Shown: piece after piece, positions 54,470-61,915 of the stretch
Layout of the letters: each line of letters opens with the position of its first letter
How positions within the stretch are numbered: position 1 is the first letter of the stretch
NCBI GenBank assembly: GCA_014380625.1
Contig: JACMJL010000292.1
Coordinates: forward strand, 1 to 61,915
Direction: 5' to 3'
Origin: Clostridiaceae bacterium
GTDB taxonomy: Bacteria; Bacillota; Clostridia; Clostridiales; Clostridiaceae
Length of the DNA: 61,915 bases
The notes under the pieces: generated by a model
What the model saw: only the letters and a program-made list of their open reading frames with translations
The model's database searches: none
What the model was told of the DNA's origin: nothing
Made by a program: the position numbers and the translations under genes

Positions 54470-55399
54470 TTAACTCACATCCTCTCTTAAAAATATTCTT
54501 TGAATACATACAATGACTACAATAATAAACACAAGAATCACACCCATTGCAGAAGCTTTTCCAAATTTGTTGTTAGTAAAAGCAATATATAAGGTCTTTG
54601 TAATAAAGGTATCTGTTACCCCATTTGGGCCACCCTTTGTTATTACAAAGGCTTCAAAATAAGCTTGCATTGCTCCATTAAAACCAAGTATTAAACTAAT
54701 AGAGATCATACGTTTTATATTTGGAATAGTTATATAGATAATATTTTGAAAAAAATTAGCCCCATCTAATTTACTTGCTTCATAAAGTTCTGTTGAAATA
54801 GATTGTAAGGCTGCTAGGTATAAAACCATGGTTAATCCAACATATTTCCAAAAACCTATAAAGGCTAAGGAAAAATTAGTACTATAGTTTTCTGAAAGAA
54901 AATGAATTGCATATTTACCTAGTCCCAAGTTGTTTAGTATAAGGTTAACTGGTCCATTTTGAAAGTCATACATAAAGCTAAACATAAAAGCTATGGCAAC
55001 ACCATTTAATATATATGGCATGAATATAAAGGATTTAAAAAAATTCTTTGCTCTAATTTTACTATTTAAAACAATTGCAAAATAAAGACCTACAACTTGT
55101 TGGATCAACATCACAATGACATAGGCACCATTATTTGTAAATACCTTCATTAATTCTGGTTGCCCGAATATTTCTTTAAAATTATTAAAACCTACATAGT
55201 GATAAGTTTTTGATAGCCCATTCCAATCTGTTAAACTTAATTGAAGAAGTTTAAATGCTGGATAGTAAGATAACAGCATCATTAACACTACAGGTATTAC
55301 TAAAAAGAAAAATACTAATATCATATCTTCTCTTTTTCTATTGGCTGACTTCTTAAACTTCATTTTTTTGCTATTAGCTAAGTTTTGATTCTGCGTCAC
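54470..55399 (-). CDS. Carbohydrate ABC transporter permease (CUT1, MalF type)
   Basis: 309 residues, six or seven membrane helices with a charged N terminus. The EAA loop is ELYEASKLDGANFFQNI. The start is GTG 55399, six bases after AAGGAGGG. It follows the solute-binding protein gene and a stem-loop, and is followed closely by the partner permease. Confidence 0.9.
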   Translation of the reverse strand: MTQNQNLANSKKMKFKKSANRKREDMILVFFFLVIPVVLMMLLSYYPAFKLLQLSLTDWNGLSKTYHYVGFNNFKEIFGQPELMKVFTNNGAYVIVMLIQQVVGLYFAIVLNSKIRAKNFFKSFIFMPYILNGVAIAFMFSFMYDFQNGPVNLILNNLGLGKYAIHFLSENYSTNFSLAFIGFWKYVGLTMVLYLAALQSISTELYEASKLDGANFFQNIIYITIPNIKRMISISLILGFNGAMQAYFEAFVITKGGPNGVTDTFITKTLYIAFTNNKFGKASAMGVILVFIIVVIVCIQRIFLREDVS

Positions 55400-55432
55400 C
55401 TAAAACCCTCCTTGTTACATTATTTATAAATC

Positions 55433-55477
55433 AAGGATTCAAACTGAGCCAATTAACATAGCTTAATTTGAACCCTT
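55433..55477 (-). terminator. Intercistronic stem-loop between binding protein and permeases
   Basis: On the minus strand AAGGGTTCAAA pairs with TTTGAATCCTT (one G-T wobble) across a 23-base loop. The wobble becomes a mismatch on the plus strand, so the structure favours the minus-strand transcript. It may stop most transcripts so that the binding protein is made in excess over the permeases. Confidence 0.5.
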
Positions 55478-55489
55478 AAAATTTATATA

Positions 55490-56758
55490 CTACTTTTTAG
55501 CATTAACCCACTTAGCATTTGTATCATTAACAACTTTTTCTGCTGCTGCGTCACTTGGAGCTAAAATATAAGCTTGTAAAATTTTATCTAAACTAATTTC
55601 TGATTTATTCATAATCTCAGTAAAATCTGAAGGTGTATCTACATTTTCAACTATCGGTAATCCACTTGCTAGTAATTCCTTTACAAAAGCATCTGAAGGA
55701 GTTTGTCCTTTTATAGAACTTATTACAGATTGTGCTTTTGCATATTTACCATCTTGCATTACATATTTGTAAAATGCTTTTGCTAGTTCTGGTGACTTTG
55801 AATCTTTTGATATTCCCCAAGTCTTACCCGATCCAGCCATTATTCCTTTAGTTCCTGGGAATGGGAACATTCCAAGATCTTCTGGTTTAGCGCCACCATC
55901 TAACAACTGTGGAGGGAACCAAGTTTCGATAAAATACATTCCAACTTTAGCTTGAGCCATATCTTTTTTTAACTGATCCCAACCTGCTGAAACTAAATCT
56001 GCTTCAAGATATCCCTTTTGCTTCATGTTTCTTATGATTTTAAAAGAAGCAAGTTCAGCATCATCGATTATTTTATCTTGTTTTGCATAATCAAGTTTAT
56101 GATTTATATTGCCAGCATGATTTAATGAAACATAATCTACTCCATCCCATGGATATAATGTCCATTCATCTTTAAAGGCTGTACCCATCGGTATAATTTT
56201 TGCTGCTTTAAGTTTTTCACAAGCAGAGTAGAACTCGTCCAAAGTTTTTGGAGTAGCTGTAATTCCCGCAGTTGCAAATGCTTTTTTGTTATATGCTATT
56301 CCTAAATAGGATACAGAATCAGTAATTCCGTATAATTTACCATCTTTACCTAGTCCAGCTGTATAAAAGGATACCTTGTCCTTTGTGAATCCAAGATCAT
56401 CTATAGGTACAAAATATTGACCCAATGTCTCTTTAGTCATTGTTTTAAGATGATAATAAATATCTGGTGCTTCACCAGCTGCAACTCTAGTTCCCACTGT
56501 TTGGTCATAATCCTTTATACCTTCAAAAGTAACCTCTGTTCCAGGATTTGCTTTCATAAATTCATCTGCTAAATCCTTAAGTTTAGTATCGGCTATATCT
56601 GTTCTAGTTGTAGCAAACACTATCTTTCCTGAAAGTTTCTTAGTAGTTTCAGTGGAGGTAGAAGAACCTGAGGATGAGGATGTACTACCGCATCCTACAA
56701 GTGTACTTGTCATAATAAGAGTTGAAGCTATTAATACTGATAACCTTTTCATTTTCAT
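55490..56758 (-). CDS. Extracellular sugar-binding lipoprotein of the ABC importer
   Basis: 422 residues. The lipoprotein signal ends in LVGC (Cys about 23), followed by a Ser/Thr-rich linker. The mature part is a family 1 solute-binding protein: GKIVFATTRTDIADTKLKDL, FEGIKDYDQTVGTRV and AAGEAPDIYYH. ATG 56758 follows GAGGGGG. It is directly upstream of the permease pair and probably delivers oligosaccharides to it. It is paralogous over its whole length to the lipoprotein encoded immediately upstream. Confidence 0.93.
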   Translation of the reverse strand: MKMKRLSVLIASTLIMTSTLVGCGSTSSSSGSSTSTETTKKLSGKIVFATTRTDIADTKLKDLADEFMKANPGTEVTFEGIKDYDQTVGTRVAAGEAPDIYYHLKTMTKETLGQYFVPIDDLGFTKDKVSFYTAGLGKDGKLYGITDSVSYLGIAYNKKAFATAGITATPKTLDEFYSACEKLKAAKIIPMGTAFKDEWTLYPWDGVDYVSLNHAGNINHKLDYAKQDKIIDDAELASFKIIRNMKQKGYLEADLVSAGWDQLKKDMAQAKVGMYFIETWFPPQLLDGGAKPEDLGMFPFPGTKGIMAGSGKTWGISKDSKSPELAKAFYKYVMQDGKYAKAQSVISSIKGQTPSDAFVKELLASGLPIVENVDTPSDFTEIMNKSEISLDKILQAYILAPSDAAAEKVVNDTNAKWVNAKK

Positions 56759-56859
56759 GTTAGAACCCCCTCGGTTAATTATGTTCTTTTTATTTAGTTT
56801 AGATGCATCCTAATCTATGTACTAAATTTAACATATATTAAACCCTGAGATAACTACAG

Positions 56860-56899
56860 AAAGTTGTATTTATAAACAACTTTACAGATGTTGTTTATA
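56860..56899 (-). promoter_or_regulatory. Overlapping inverted repeats upstream of the binding-protein gene
   Basis: AAAGTTGT/ACAACTTT (56860-56867 with 56876-56883) and TATAAACAAC/GTTGTTTATA (56871-56880 with 56890-56899, perfect 10 bp) share their middle arm. They lie 100-140 bp upstream of the start codon and after the terminator of the previous gene. They could be a regulator-binding site or alternative RNA stems. Confidence 0.5.
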
Positions 56900-56965
56900 C
56901 TAGGGAGCTGAAATTTGAAGCTCTCCTTATAGATTAATCAGTTGAAATCTTAATTTTTATATAAC

Positions 56966-57011
56966 AAAAGTGGCAGTCTCAAAATAAAATTATTTTGAGA
57001 CTGCCACTTTT
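56966..57011 (-). terminator. Perfect 21-bp hairpin terminator between the two binding-protein genes
   Basis: Arms 56966-56986 and 56991-57011 (core GTGGCAGTCTC) pair perfectly over 21 bp around a four-base loop. TTTTGTTAT follows on the minus strand. It begins 7 bp after the stop codon of the 57018 gene, so the sensor-side transcript probably ends here and the transport genes have their own promoter. Confidence 0.85.
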
Positions 57012-57017
57012 ATTCTA

Positions 57018-58268
57018 TTATTTTCTCACGGCTGCCCATTTTTCATTTGTAGTCTTTACAATTTTTTCTGACTCTATATCATCTGCTGCGAGGATATATG
57101 CTTGTAAGACTGCCTCTAAATTTATATCTGATTTGTTTATTAATTCCTTATATTTCTCATCAATACCTTCATTTTGAACAACTGGCAAGCCACTACCAAG
57201 AAGTTCCTTGACAAACCTATCAGAAGGTACAACTCCTTTTAAGGATGAAATTAGGTATTCTGCCTTTGCTAGTTTACCATCCATCATCAAATAATTTAAA
57301 AATGCTTTAGCTAATTCAGGAGCTTTCGTATCCTTTGAAACCCCCCAAATTTTAGCTGCACTAGCCAAAATAGCTTTACCTCCTGGGTAAGGAAACATTC
57401 CAAGTTCCGCAGCTCCATTATCCACAAGTTGAGGAGGAAACCAATTTCCAACATAATACATTGCGACTTTAGCTTCTGACATTTCCCATTTAAGTCTATC
57501 CCAGTTTGATGACACCAAATCCTCTTCAAGATAACCTTTTTTATGTAAATTTCTTATTAATTCAAAAGAATTAAGCATTACCTCATCAATTATTTTATCC
57601 TGCTTTGAGTACTGAAATTTATGTTGAATACTTCCTGTTTGTGCTACGGTAACATACTCAACGCTAGACCAAGGATACAAAGGCCACTGATCTTTAAAAG
57701 CAGTGCCAAGTGGTGTTATTCCACTTGCCTTAAGCCTTTCGCACACAGAATAAAACTCACCTATTGTTTTTGGGGTAGCTTTAATCCCTGCAGTTTCAAA
57801 AGCTTTCTTGTTATATACAATACCTTCATATATTACGCCCTCAGTAACTCCATATAGTTTTCCATCAGAGCCCTGCCCCTCAGAATAAAATGCTATTGAG
57901 TCCTTTGTAAACCCAAGATTATCTATTGGTAGATAATAATCACTTAAAGTAGACTTTGTCATCATTTCAATAAAGTTATAGATATCTGGAGCTTCACCTG
58001 CCGCTAATCGAGTTTCTATAGTTTGATCATAATCCTTTATACCTTCAATGCTAACCTCTGTACCTGGATTTTGTTTCATAAATTCAGTACCTAAAGCCTT
58101 CAGCCTATCATTGGCAATATCAATTCTATTAGTAGCAAAAACTATTTTACCTGATAATTTACTTGTCTTACTAACAGGCTCTTTCTCCGATTTATAAGTA
58201 CATCCAACTGAAACTGAAATAACAGGCAAAGCAAACAATATAATTAATATTACTCTCTTTACTAACAT
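57018..58268 (-). CDS. Second sugar-binding lipoprotein, paralogue of the transporter protein
   Basis: 416 residues. The lipobox is VGC (Cys about 23). The mature protein aligns along its length with the 55490-56758 protein (GKIVFATNRIDIAND, IEGIKDYDQTIETRL, LAAGEAPDIYNF). It has no permeases of its own: it sits between the YesN-type regulator (15 bp) and a strong terminator. It may share the one permease pair or act as a ligand-presenting partner of the sensor kinase at 60023. Start ATG 58268 after GAGG. Confidence 0.9.
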   Translation of the reverse strand: MLVKRVILIILFALPVISVSVGCTYKSEKEPVSKTSKLSGKIVFATNRIDIANDRLKALGTEFMKQNPGTEVSIEGIKDYDQTIETRLAAGEAPDIYNFIEMMTKSTLSDYYLPIDNLGFTKDSIAFYSEGQGSDGKLYGVTEGVIYEGIVYNKKAFETAGIKATPKTIGEFYSVCERLKASGITPLGTAFKDQWPLYPWSSVEYVTVAQTGSIQHKFQYSKQDKIIDEVMLNSFELIRNLHKKGYLEEDLVSSNWDRLKWEMSEAKVAMYYVGNWFPPQLVDNGAAELGMFPYPGGKAILASAAKIWGVSKDTKAPELAKAFLNYLMMDGKLAKAEYLISSLKGVVPSDRFVKELLGSGLPVVQNEGIDEKYKELINKSDINLEAVLQAYILAADDIESEKIVKTTNEKWAAVRK

Positions 58269-58283
58269 ATAAATAACCTCACC

Positions 58284-59891
58284 TTATTTTATTATATTTC
58301 TATAATCAGATGGAGACAATCCAACTTTTTTCTTGAAAGCTCTTCCAAAGGAAACAATCTCATCATATCCTACCATTGGCCCAATTTCATAAATTTTGTA
58401 TTCATAATTTGCTAAAAGCTTCTTAGCTTCATTTACTCTTACGTCCAATAGGAAATCTGAAAAATTCATTCCTGTTTCAGATTTAAACAAATTACTAAAA
58501 TAATTAGCACTTAAAAACACTTTTTCGGCAATTAAATTTAGGTTTATATCCTCTTTAAAATGATTTAAAACATATTTCTTAGATATTTCAATTATTTTTT
58601 TACTTTTCTTCTCTCTTATGCTTTTAATTTCTTCAGCTATTTTAAACATTTCACTTACTAAATATTCACGCAATTCCTCATAAGTGCTTATTTCCTTTAA
58701 ATAAATTGTTAAATCTAAATCATCTTCTATACTTAAATTATTTGTTGCATCTCTGAAATCGCTTGAAACTGCAACCACCCTTGATATAAAACCCAAACAA
58801 CTTTTTCTAAATTCATTAGGTCTAAGTTTACTTTCTTTTAAATATATTAAAAATTCTTCGATATGTTTAACTATACCTTTAGAATTACATATTTCTATAG
58901 CTCCAAGAAAATTATCAATACACTTATCAATTTTAGGTTCTTCAAGTTTATTTCTCTCATAGCTATTATCCTCATAGTTAATGAGAGAATTATTACCTTT
59001 GTAGAATTTCTCCTCAATGGCAAGATTGACTTGTTCAAATGCAATATGTGAATCATAGATATTATTAAAGCCATTACTTACACCTATTGAAATTGTAAAA
59101 TCATTTTTATTTACTATATCACTTTGTAATCTAGACAGTCTTTGCTGTAATTCAAGTTTACCTATACCTTCAAATAAGGCTAAGATACATGAGTCCTCTA
59201 GACATTTAAAAGCGATTAAATTGTTTGTAATAGATTTGCAAGTAGTTTCAAATTCATTAATTAATTGTTTTATAGAGTTTAACCCTAAATCCGGAGCTTC
59301 TTTAGTGTTTAATTTAAAGTAATTATCTATACTTAATATGGTTACAATGAAGTTTCCAGTTTGTTTAATATCTAAACTCTTTAATTCCTTTTCTAACTCA
59401 GCATTATCACTGTAACTTTTTTGGGATAATTGAATAATCATTTTTTGTCGTAATAAATTTGTCCCCTCTTTAGCTTTTAATTCAAGGTCCATTCCCTGAA
59501 TATCCTCTCCATTTTCTTTCTCTATTTCTATTTTTATATTATTTATTAGCTCTACAATATCTTTCTTTTGGATTGGCTTTAGTAAATAATCCTTAACCCC
59601 ATATTTAAAAGTTTCTCTCACATATTTATATTCATCAAAACCACTTAAAACTATGATTTTCATCTTTAATTTTAGCTCTTTTACATTTTTAATTAATTCT
59701 ATTCCATCCATTATTGGCATCTTTATATCCGTAATTAAAAGATCCGGTTTTAAAACCTTAATTGCTTCTAATGCCAATTCTCCATCGGCAGCTTGGCCTA
59801 CTACTTCACAATCTTCTACAAATTTTTTAACTATCACATGTAATCCTTTTCGTATAATATCATCATCATCTACAATAAATACCTTTAACAA
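58284..59891 (-). CDS. YesN-type response regulator with AraC HTH output
   Basis: 535 residues. The receiver domain (about 1-120) has FIVDDDDIIRKG, the phospho-acceptor Asp in LLITDIKMP and the Lys in YLLKPIQKK. A long middle region follows, and the C terminus (about 430-535) is an AraC DNA-binding domain (FLSANYFSNLFK, VGYDEIVSFGRAFKK, LSPSDYRN). The start is a TTG at 59891 with AGGGGA upstream. It is divergent from the kinase at 60023 and is the first gene of the minus-strand locus, which it likely activates. Confidence 0.92.
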   Translation of the reverse strand: MLKVFIVDDDDIIRKGLHVIVKKFVEDCEVVGQAADGELALEAIKVLKPDLLITDIKMPIMDGIELIKNVKELKLKMKIIVLSGFDEYKYVRETFKYGVKDYLLKPIQKKDIVELINNIKIEIEKENGEDIQGMDLELKAKEGTNLLRQKMIIQLSQKSYSDNAELEKELKSLDIKQTGNFIVTILSIDNYFKLNTKEAPDLGLNSIKQLINEFETTCKSITNNLIAFKCLEDSCILALFEGIGKLELQQRLSRLQSDIVNKNDFTISIGVSNGFNNIYDSHIAFEQVNLAIEEKFYKGNNSLINYEDNSYERNKLEEPKIDKCIDNFLGAIEICNSKGIVKHIEEFLIYLKESKLRPNEFRKSCLGFISRVVAVSSDFRDATNNLSIEDDLDLTIYLKEISTYEELREYLVSEMFKIAEEIKSIREKKSKKIIEISKKYVLNHFKEDINLNLIAEKVFLSANYFSNLFKSETGMNFSDFLLDVRVNEAKKLLANYEYKIYEIGPMVGYDEIVSFGRAFKKKVGLSPSDYRNIIK

Positions 59892-59959
59892 ACGCTCACT
59901 TCCCCTAAAAAGATTTCACTCCTTTTTAACTTACTTTTATTCTATCCTATAAAAATTTA

Positions 59960-59988
59960 TTTAACAATAACTAATATTGAATTATAAT
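59960..59988 (+). promoter_or_regulatory. Probable promoter of the YesM-type kinase gene
   Basis: TATAAT (59983-59988) is preceded 17 bp upstream by TTTAAC (59960-59965), a weak -35. It lies in the 130-bp gap between the divergent regulator and kinase genes. Confidence 0.4.
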
Positions 59989-60022
59989 GGATATAAAAAG
60001 CTATTTATTAAAGGGGGAAAAT

Positions 60023-61834
60023 ATGACTAGTAACAAAAGAAAATTAAAATTATTGCTTGCTTTTAATCGTATAAGACTTAAGAATATGCCCATCTTAATG
60101 AAATTATCACTCATAATGGTTGTGGTTTTCCTTCTAATGGCAATATTATCCTATGTAACCTTCACCATTTTTTTAAACGATAAAAAATCTTCTACCCTTA
60201 CTGTCATAAAACAATCAAATTTACAGACTCTCGAAAAGGTTGACGATTATATAAAAGATATAGAAAACATAACAAAATTGCCCTTGACAATAAAGGATAA
60301 GGATCTAAGTTACCTAACTGAGATGGATGAATTTAACGCCTCTGGCAATGAAAGCTTTGCACTTCAAAAGATGAACCTACAAATGTTTAATGATTTATTT
60401 AGTTATAAGGATCAAATACATTCAGTTTTTGTTTATAACCTTCATGGTGTAGGCGATTACAAAATAAAGGGTGGCCTTTATAAGAATTTTAATCCTATTA
60501 ATGAACAGTGGTTTAAAGATAGCATCTCTAACGCTGGAAAACCACTTATTATCAGTTCTTTCAAGCTTCCTTTTATTTCTGATAATGCAAGTAAATCCGA
60601 CTATGTATTTTCTATTGCAAGAGGAATTTCTAATTTAAAATCTAATAAAATAGTTGGCATCATGACGGTAAATACAAGCGTGGATTTCTTATCTAACATC
60701 TGTAAACATATGGTAATAACCCCCAATCAAAGAATTATAATAGAAGATAATATTGGTAATGTAATCTATGATACAAAGGAGGAGAATGTATCCCAAAAAT
60801 TAGATGACAGTATAAGAAACATTAACTGGGACTCGCAAAAACCTAATAACCTTAATGTAAATGGCCAAAATCTATTAGCCAGCACGGAATATTCAACGGT
60901 TACAGGTTGGAGAATAATTAATTTAGTTCCAACTAATGAATTATATAAGGATATCAATAAGCTTAAAAACCTCACTGTAGCAATTACCATTATTATTATA
61001 TTAATCACTACTTTATTAATGTTTTTAATCTCAAATCAAATAGCTAGTCCGATAAAAAAACTAGTAACTCTACTTAATGTTATAGAAAAAGGAGATTTCA
61101 ATGTAAAAATTAAACTATCAAGAAAAGATGAGATTGGTAACTTAGCAAAATCATTTAATTCCATGACTAGAAAGGTTAAAAACCTTATTGATGAGGTTTA
61201 CTTAGATAAAATTAAGCAAACAGAGTTAGAATTACATATGCTTCAGAATCAAATAAATCCTCACTTTCTATATAATACCCTTGAATCTATTAGTATGATG
61301 GCCACTATCAATGATGATGAGAAAACCTCAGAAATGGCCTCAGCCCTTGGAACTATATTAAGATATGGAATAGATCAAAAAAATGTACATGTTTTTGTAA
61401 AGGAAGAAATTAATAATCTAGAAAACTATATCATGCTTCAAAAATGTAGATTTCAAAATATGTATAATATAACTACTAGGGTTGATGAAGCCATATTGGA
61501 TAATAAGATTATTAAATTAATTTTACAACCTGTAGTAGAAAATGCTATTTATCATGGTATGCAAAACACTAGAAGTGGAGGGAAAATTGACGTTCTAGGA
61601 TATGAAAAAAATAGCATATTGGTTTTTGAGGTAATTGACAATGGTGCCGGTATGGAGGCGGAAAAGTTATTAAGTCTTAATGAGTACATTAACGAACTCA
61701 ATGACTCCTTTAAAAGTATTGGTCTTAGAAATGTAAACAAAAGAATTAAACTTAACTATGGAAATAATTATGGGATAAAAATATTTAGCACTTTAGGACT
61801 AGGAACTAGGGTTGAAATAAAGTTACCAATATAA
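60023..61834 (+). CDS. YesM-type sensor histidine kinase
   Basis: 603 residues. A membrane helix (about 25-50) is followed by an extracellular Cache-like sensor domain of about 240 residues, a second helix (about 315-338), a HAMP linker (NQIASPIKKL), the kinase helix with the phospho-accepting His in NQINPHFLYNTLES, and a GHKL ATPase with NAIYHGMQ and DNGAGME. The start is ATG 60023 five bases after AAAGGGGG; the frame's first ATG (59987) overlaps the -10. It forms a two-component system with the divergent YesN-type regulator. Confidence 0.92.
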   Translation: MTSNKRKLKLLLAFNRIRLKNMPILMKLSLIMVVVFLLMAILSYVTFTIFLNDKKSSTLTVIKQSNLQTLEKVDDYIKDIENITKLPLTIKDKDLSYLTEMDEFNASGNESFALQKMNLQMFNDLFSYKDQIHSVFVYNLHGVGDYKIKGGLYKNFNPINEQWFKDSISNAGKPLIISSFKLPFISDNASKSDYVFSIARGISNLKSNKIVGIMTVNTSVDFLSNICKHMVITPNQRIIIEDNIGNVIYDTKEENVSQKLDDSIRNINWDSQKPNNLNVNGQNLLASTEYSTVTGWRIINLVPTNELYKDINKLKNLTVAITIIIILITTLLMFLISNQIASPIKKLVTLLNVIEKGDFNVKIKLSRKDEIGNLAKSFNSMTRKVKNLIDEVYLDKIKQTELELHMLQNQINPHFLYNTLESISMMATINDDEKTSEMASALGTILRYGIDQKNVHVFVKEEINNLENYIMLQKCRFQNMYNITTRVDEAILDNKIIKLILQPVVENAIYHGMQNTRSGGKIDVLGYEKNSILVFEVIDNGAGMEAEKLLSLNEYINELNDSFKSIGLRNVNKRIKLNYGNNYGIKIFSTLGLGTRVEIKLPI

Positions 61835-61837
61835 AAC

Positions 61838-61881
61838 AAGGGTTATGGGACAGGATATACAGTGTCTCCATAGCCCTTTTT
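61838..61881. terminator. Bidirectional terminator after the YesM-type kinase
   Basis: AAGGGTTATGG (61838-61848) pairs with CCATAGCCCTT (61868-61878; one G-T wobble) and a short inner stem GACA/TGTC extends it. TTTTT follows on the plus strand. It also ends at the stop of the convergent regulator gene at the window edge. Confidence 0.8.
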
Positions 61882-61915
61882 CAAAGGTCCAATTTTTCTC
61901 TAAACTCACTAGGTG
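61881..61915 (-). CDS. C-terminal end of an AraC-family regulator (cut by window edge)
   Basis: The last ten complete codons read PSEFREKLDL followed by TGA at 61883-61881. A Pro-Ser/Thr-x-[FY]-[RK] stretch at the very end is the hallmark of AraC HTH domains (compare LSPSDYRN in the 58284 regulator). Only 35 bp are visible, so the call is tentative. Confidence 0.5.
   Translation of the reverse strand, partial: PSEFREKLDL

Noticed and set aside
1-61915. tRNA, rRNA, CRISPR arrays, IS elements, prophage genes, riboswitches
   Set aside because: None was recognised by reading both strands; no transposase or integrase motif and no tandem spacer-repeat structure was seen. A dedicated covariance-model search could still find a small RNA missed by eye.

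Overview
The window is AT-rich, with short intergenic gaps and AGGAGG-type ribosome binding sites. It looks like the chromosome of an endospore-forming, Clostridium-like Firmicute. Supporting evidence: CotF-type spore coat proteins, a FloA/NfeD pair, a lipoteichoic-acid-synthase-like enzyme, a PadR regulator, an LPxTG-anchored surface protein, and TTG/GTG starts in several genes. No tRNA, rRNA, CRISPR array, insertion sequence or phage gene was seen, so species-level placement is not possible from this window.

Layout. (1) 1-2904, minus strand: Gfo/Idh/MocA dehydrogenases with two TIM-barrel sugar isomerase/epimerase-type enzymes. (2) 3098-6489, minus strand: a LytTR response regulator and a Spo0B-type sensor kinase separated by nfeD-floA; two low-complexity proteins of unknown function (6603-7694) are divergent to it. 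(3) 7820-13410: surE, two spore-coat-like genes, a transglutaminase-like lipoprotein, then a short patch of gene decay (interrupted membrane gene, internally deleted ABC-F gene, broken DUF2812 gene behind an intact padR), then a YdjM-type membrane protein. (4) 13711-20608, minus strand: carA-carB-argG-argH, with two ARG-box-like sites exactly 20 bp apart beside the promoter. (5) 20967-31089: orphan soluble histidine kinase, DegV protein, glycosyltransferase, flavoredoxin, DUF1450 protein, PIN-PhoH ATPase, and a manA-galM-ltaS-like operon. (6) 31394-35081: truncated sensor kinase, HAD phosphatase plus glycerol-1-phosphate dehydrogenase pair, and an HGSNAT-like membrane acyltransferase. (7) 35214-39000: AraC regulator divergent from a second isomerase/dehydrogenase operon related to region 1. 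(8) 39070-41646: SGNH hydrolase, an orphan malonate decarboxylase alpha subunit, and a LysR remnant. (9) 41768-61834: a large glycan-utilisation locus.

Region 9 reads as one system. A YesM-type sensor (plus strand) diverges from a YesN-type regulator. The regulator is followed on the minus strand by two paralogous solute-binding lipoproteins, one ABC permease pair, a GH130 phosphorylase, a 1987-residue wall-anchored GH5 enzyme, a GH30 enzyme, a second GH130, a ThuA-like protein and two tandem SDRs. The likely sequence is: polymer cut at the wall, oligosaccharides imported, then phosphorolysis (GH130) to mannose 1-phosphate and hydrolysis (GH30) inside the cell. ThuA and the SDRs suggest an additional oxidation/reduction branch, and the Gfo/Idh-isomerase operons in regions 1 and 7 could belong to similar keto-sugar chemistry. 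This functional reading is inference from family membership; substrates are not shown by the sequence. The ABC ATPase is not in the window.

Start codons were set by Shine-Dalgarno position rather than by the longest open frame; several starts differ from the longest ORF by 3-20 codons.
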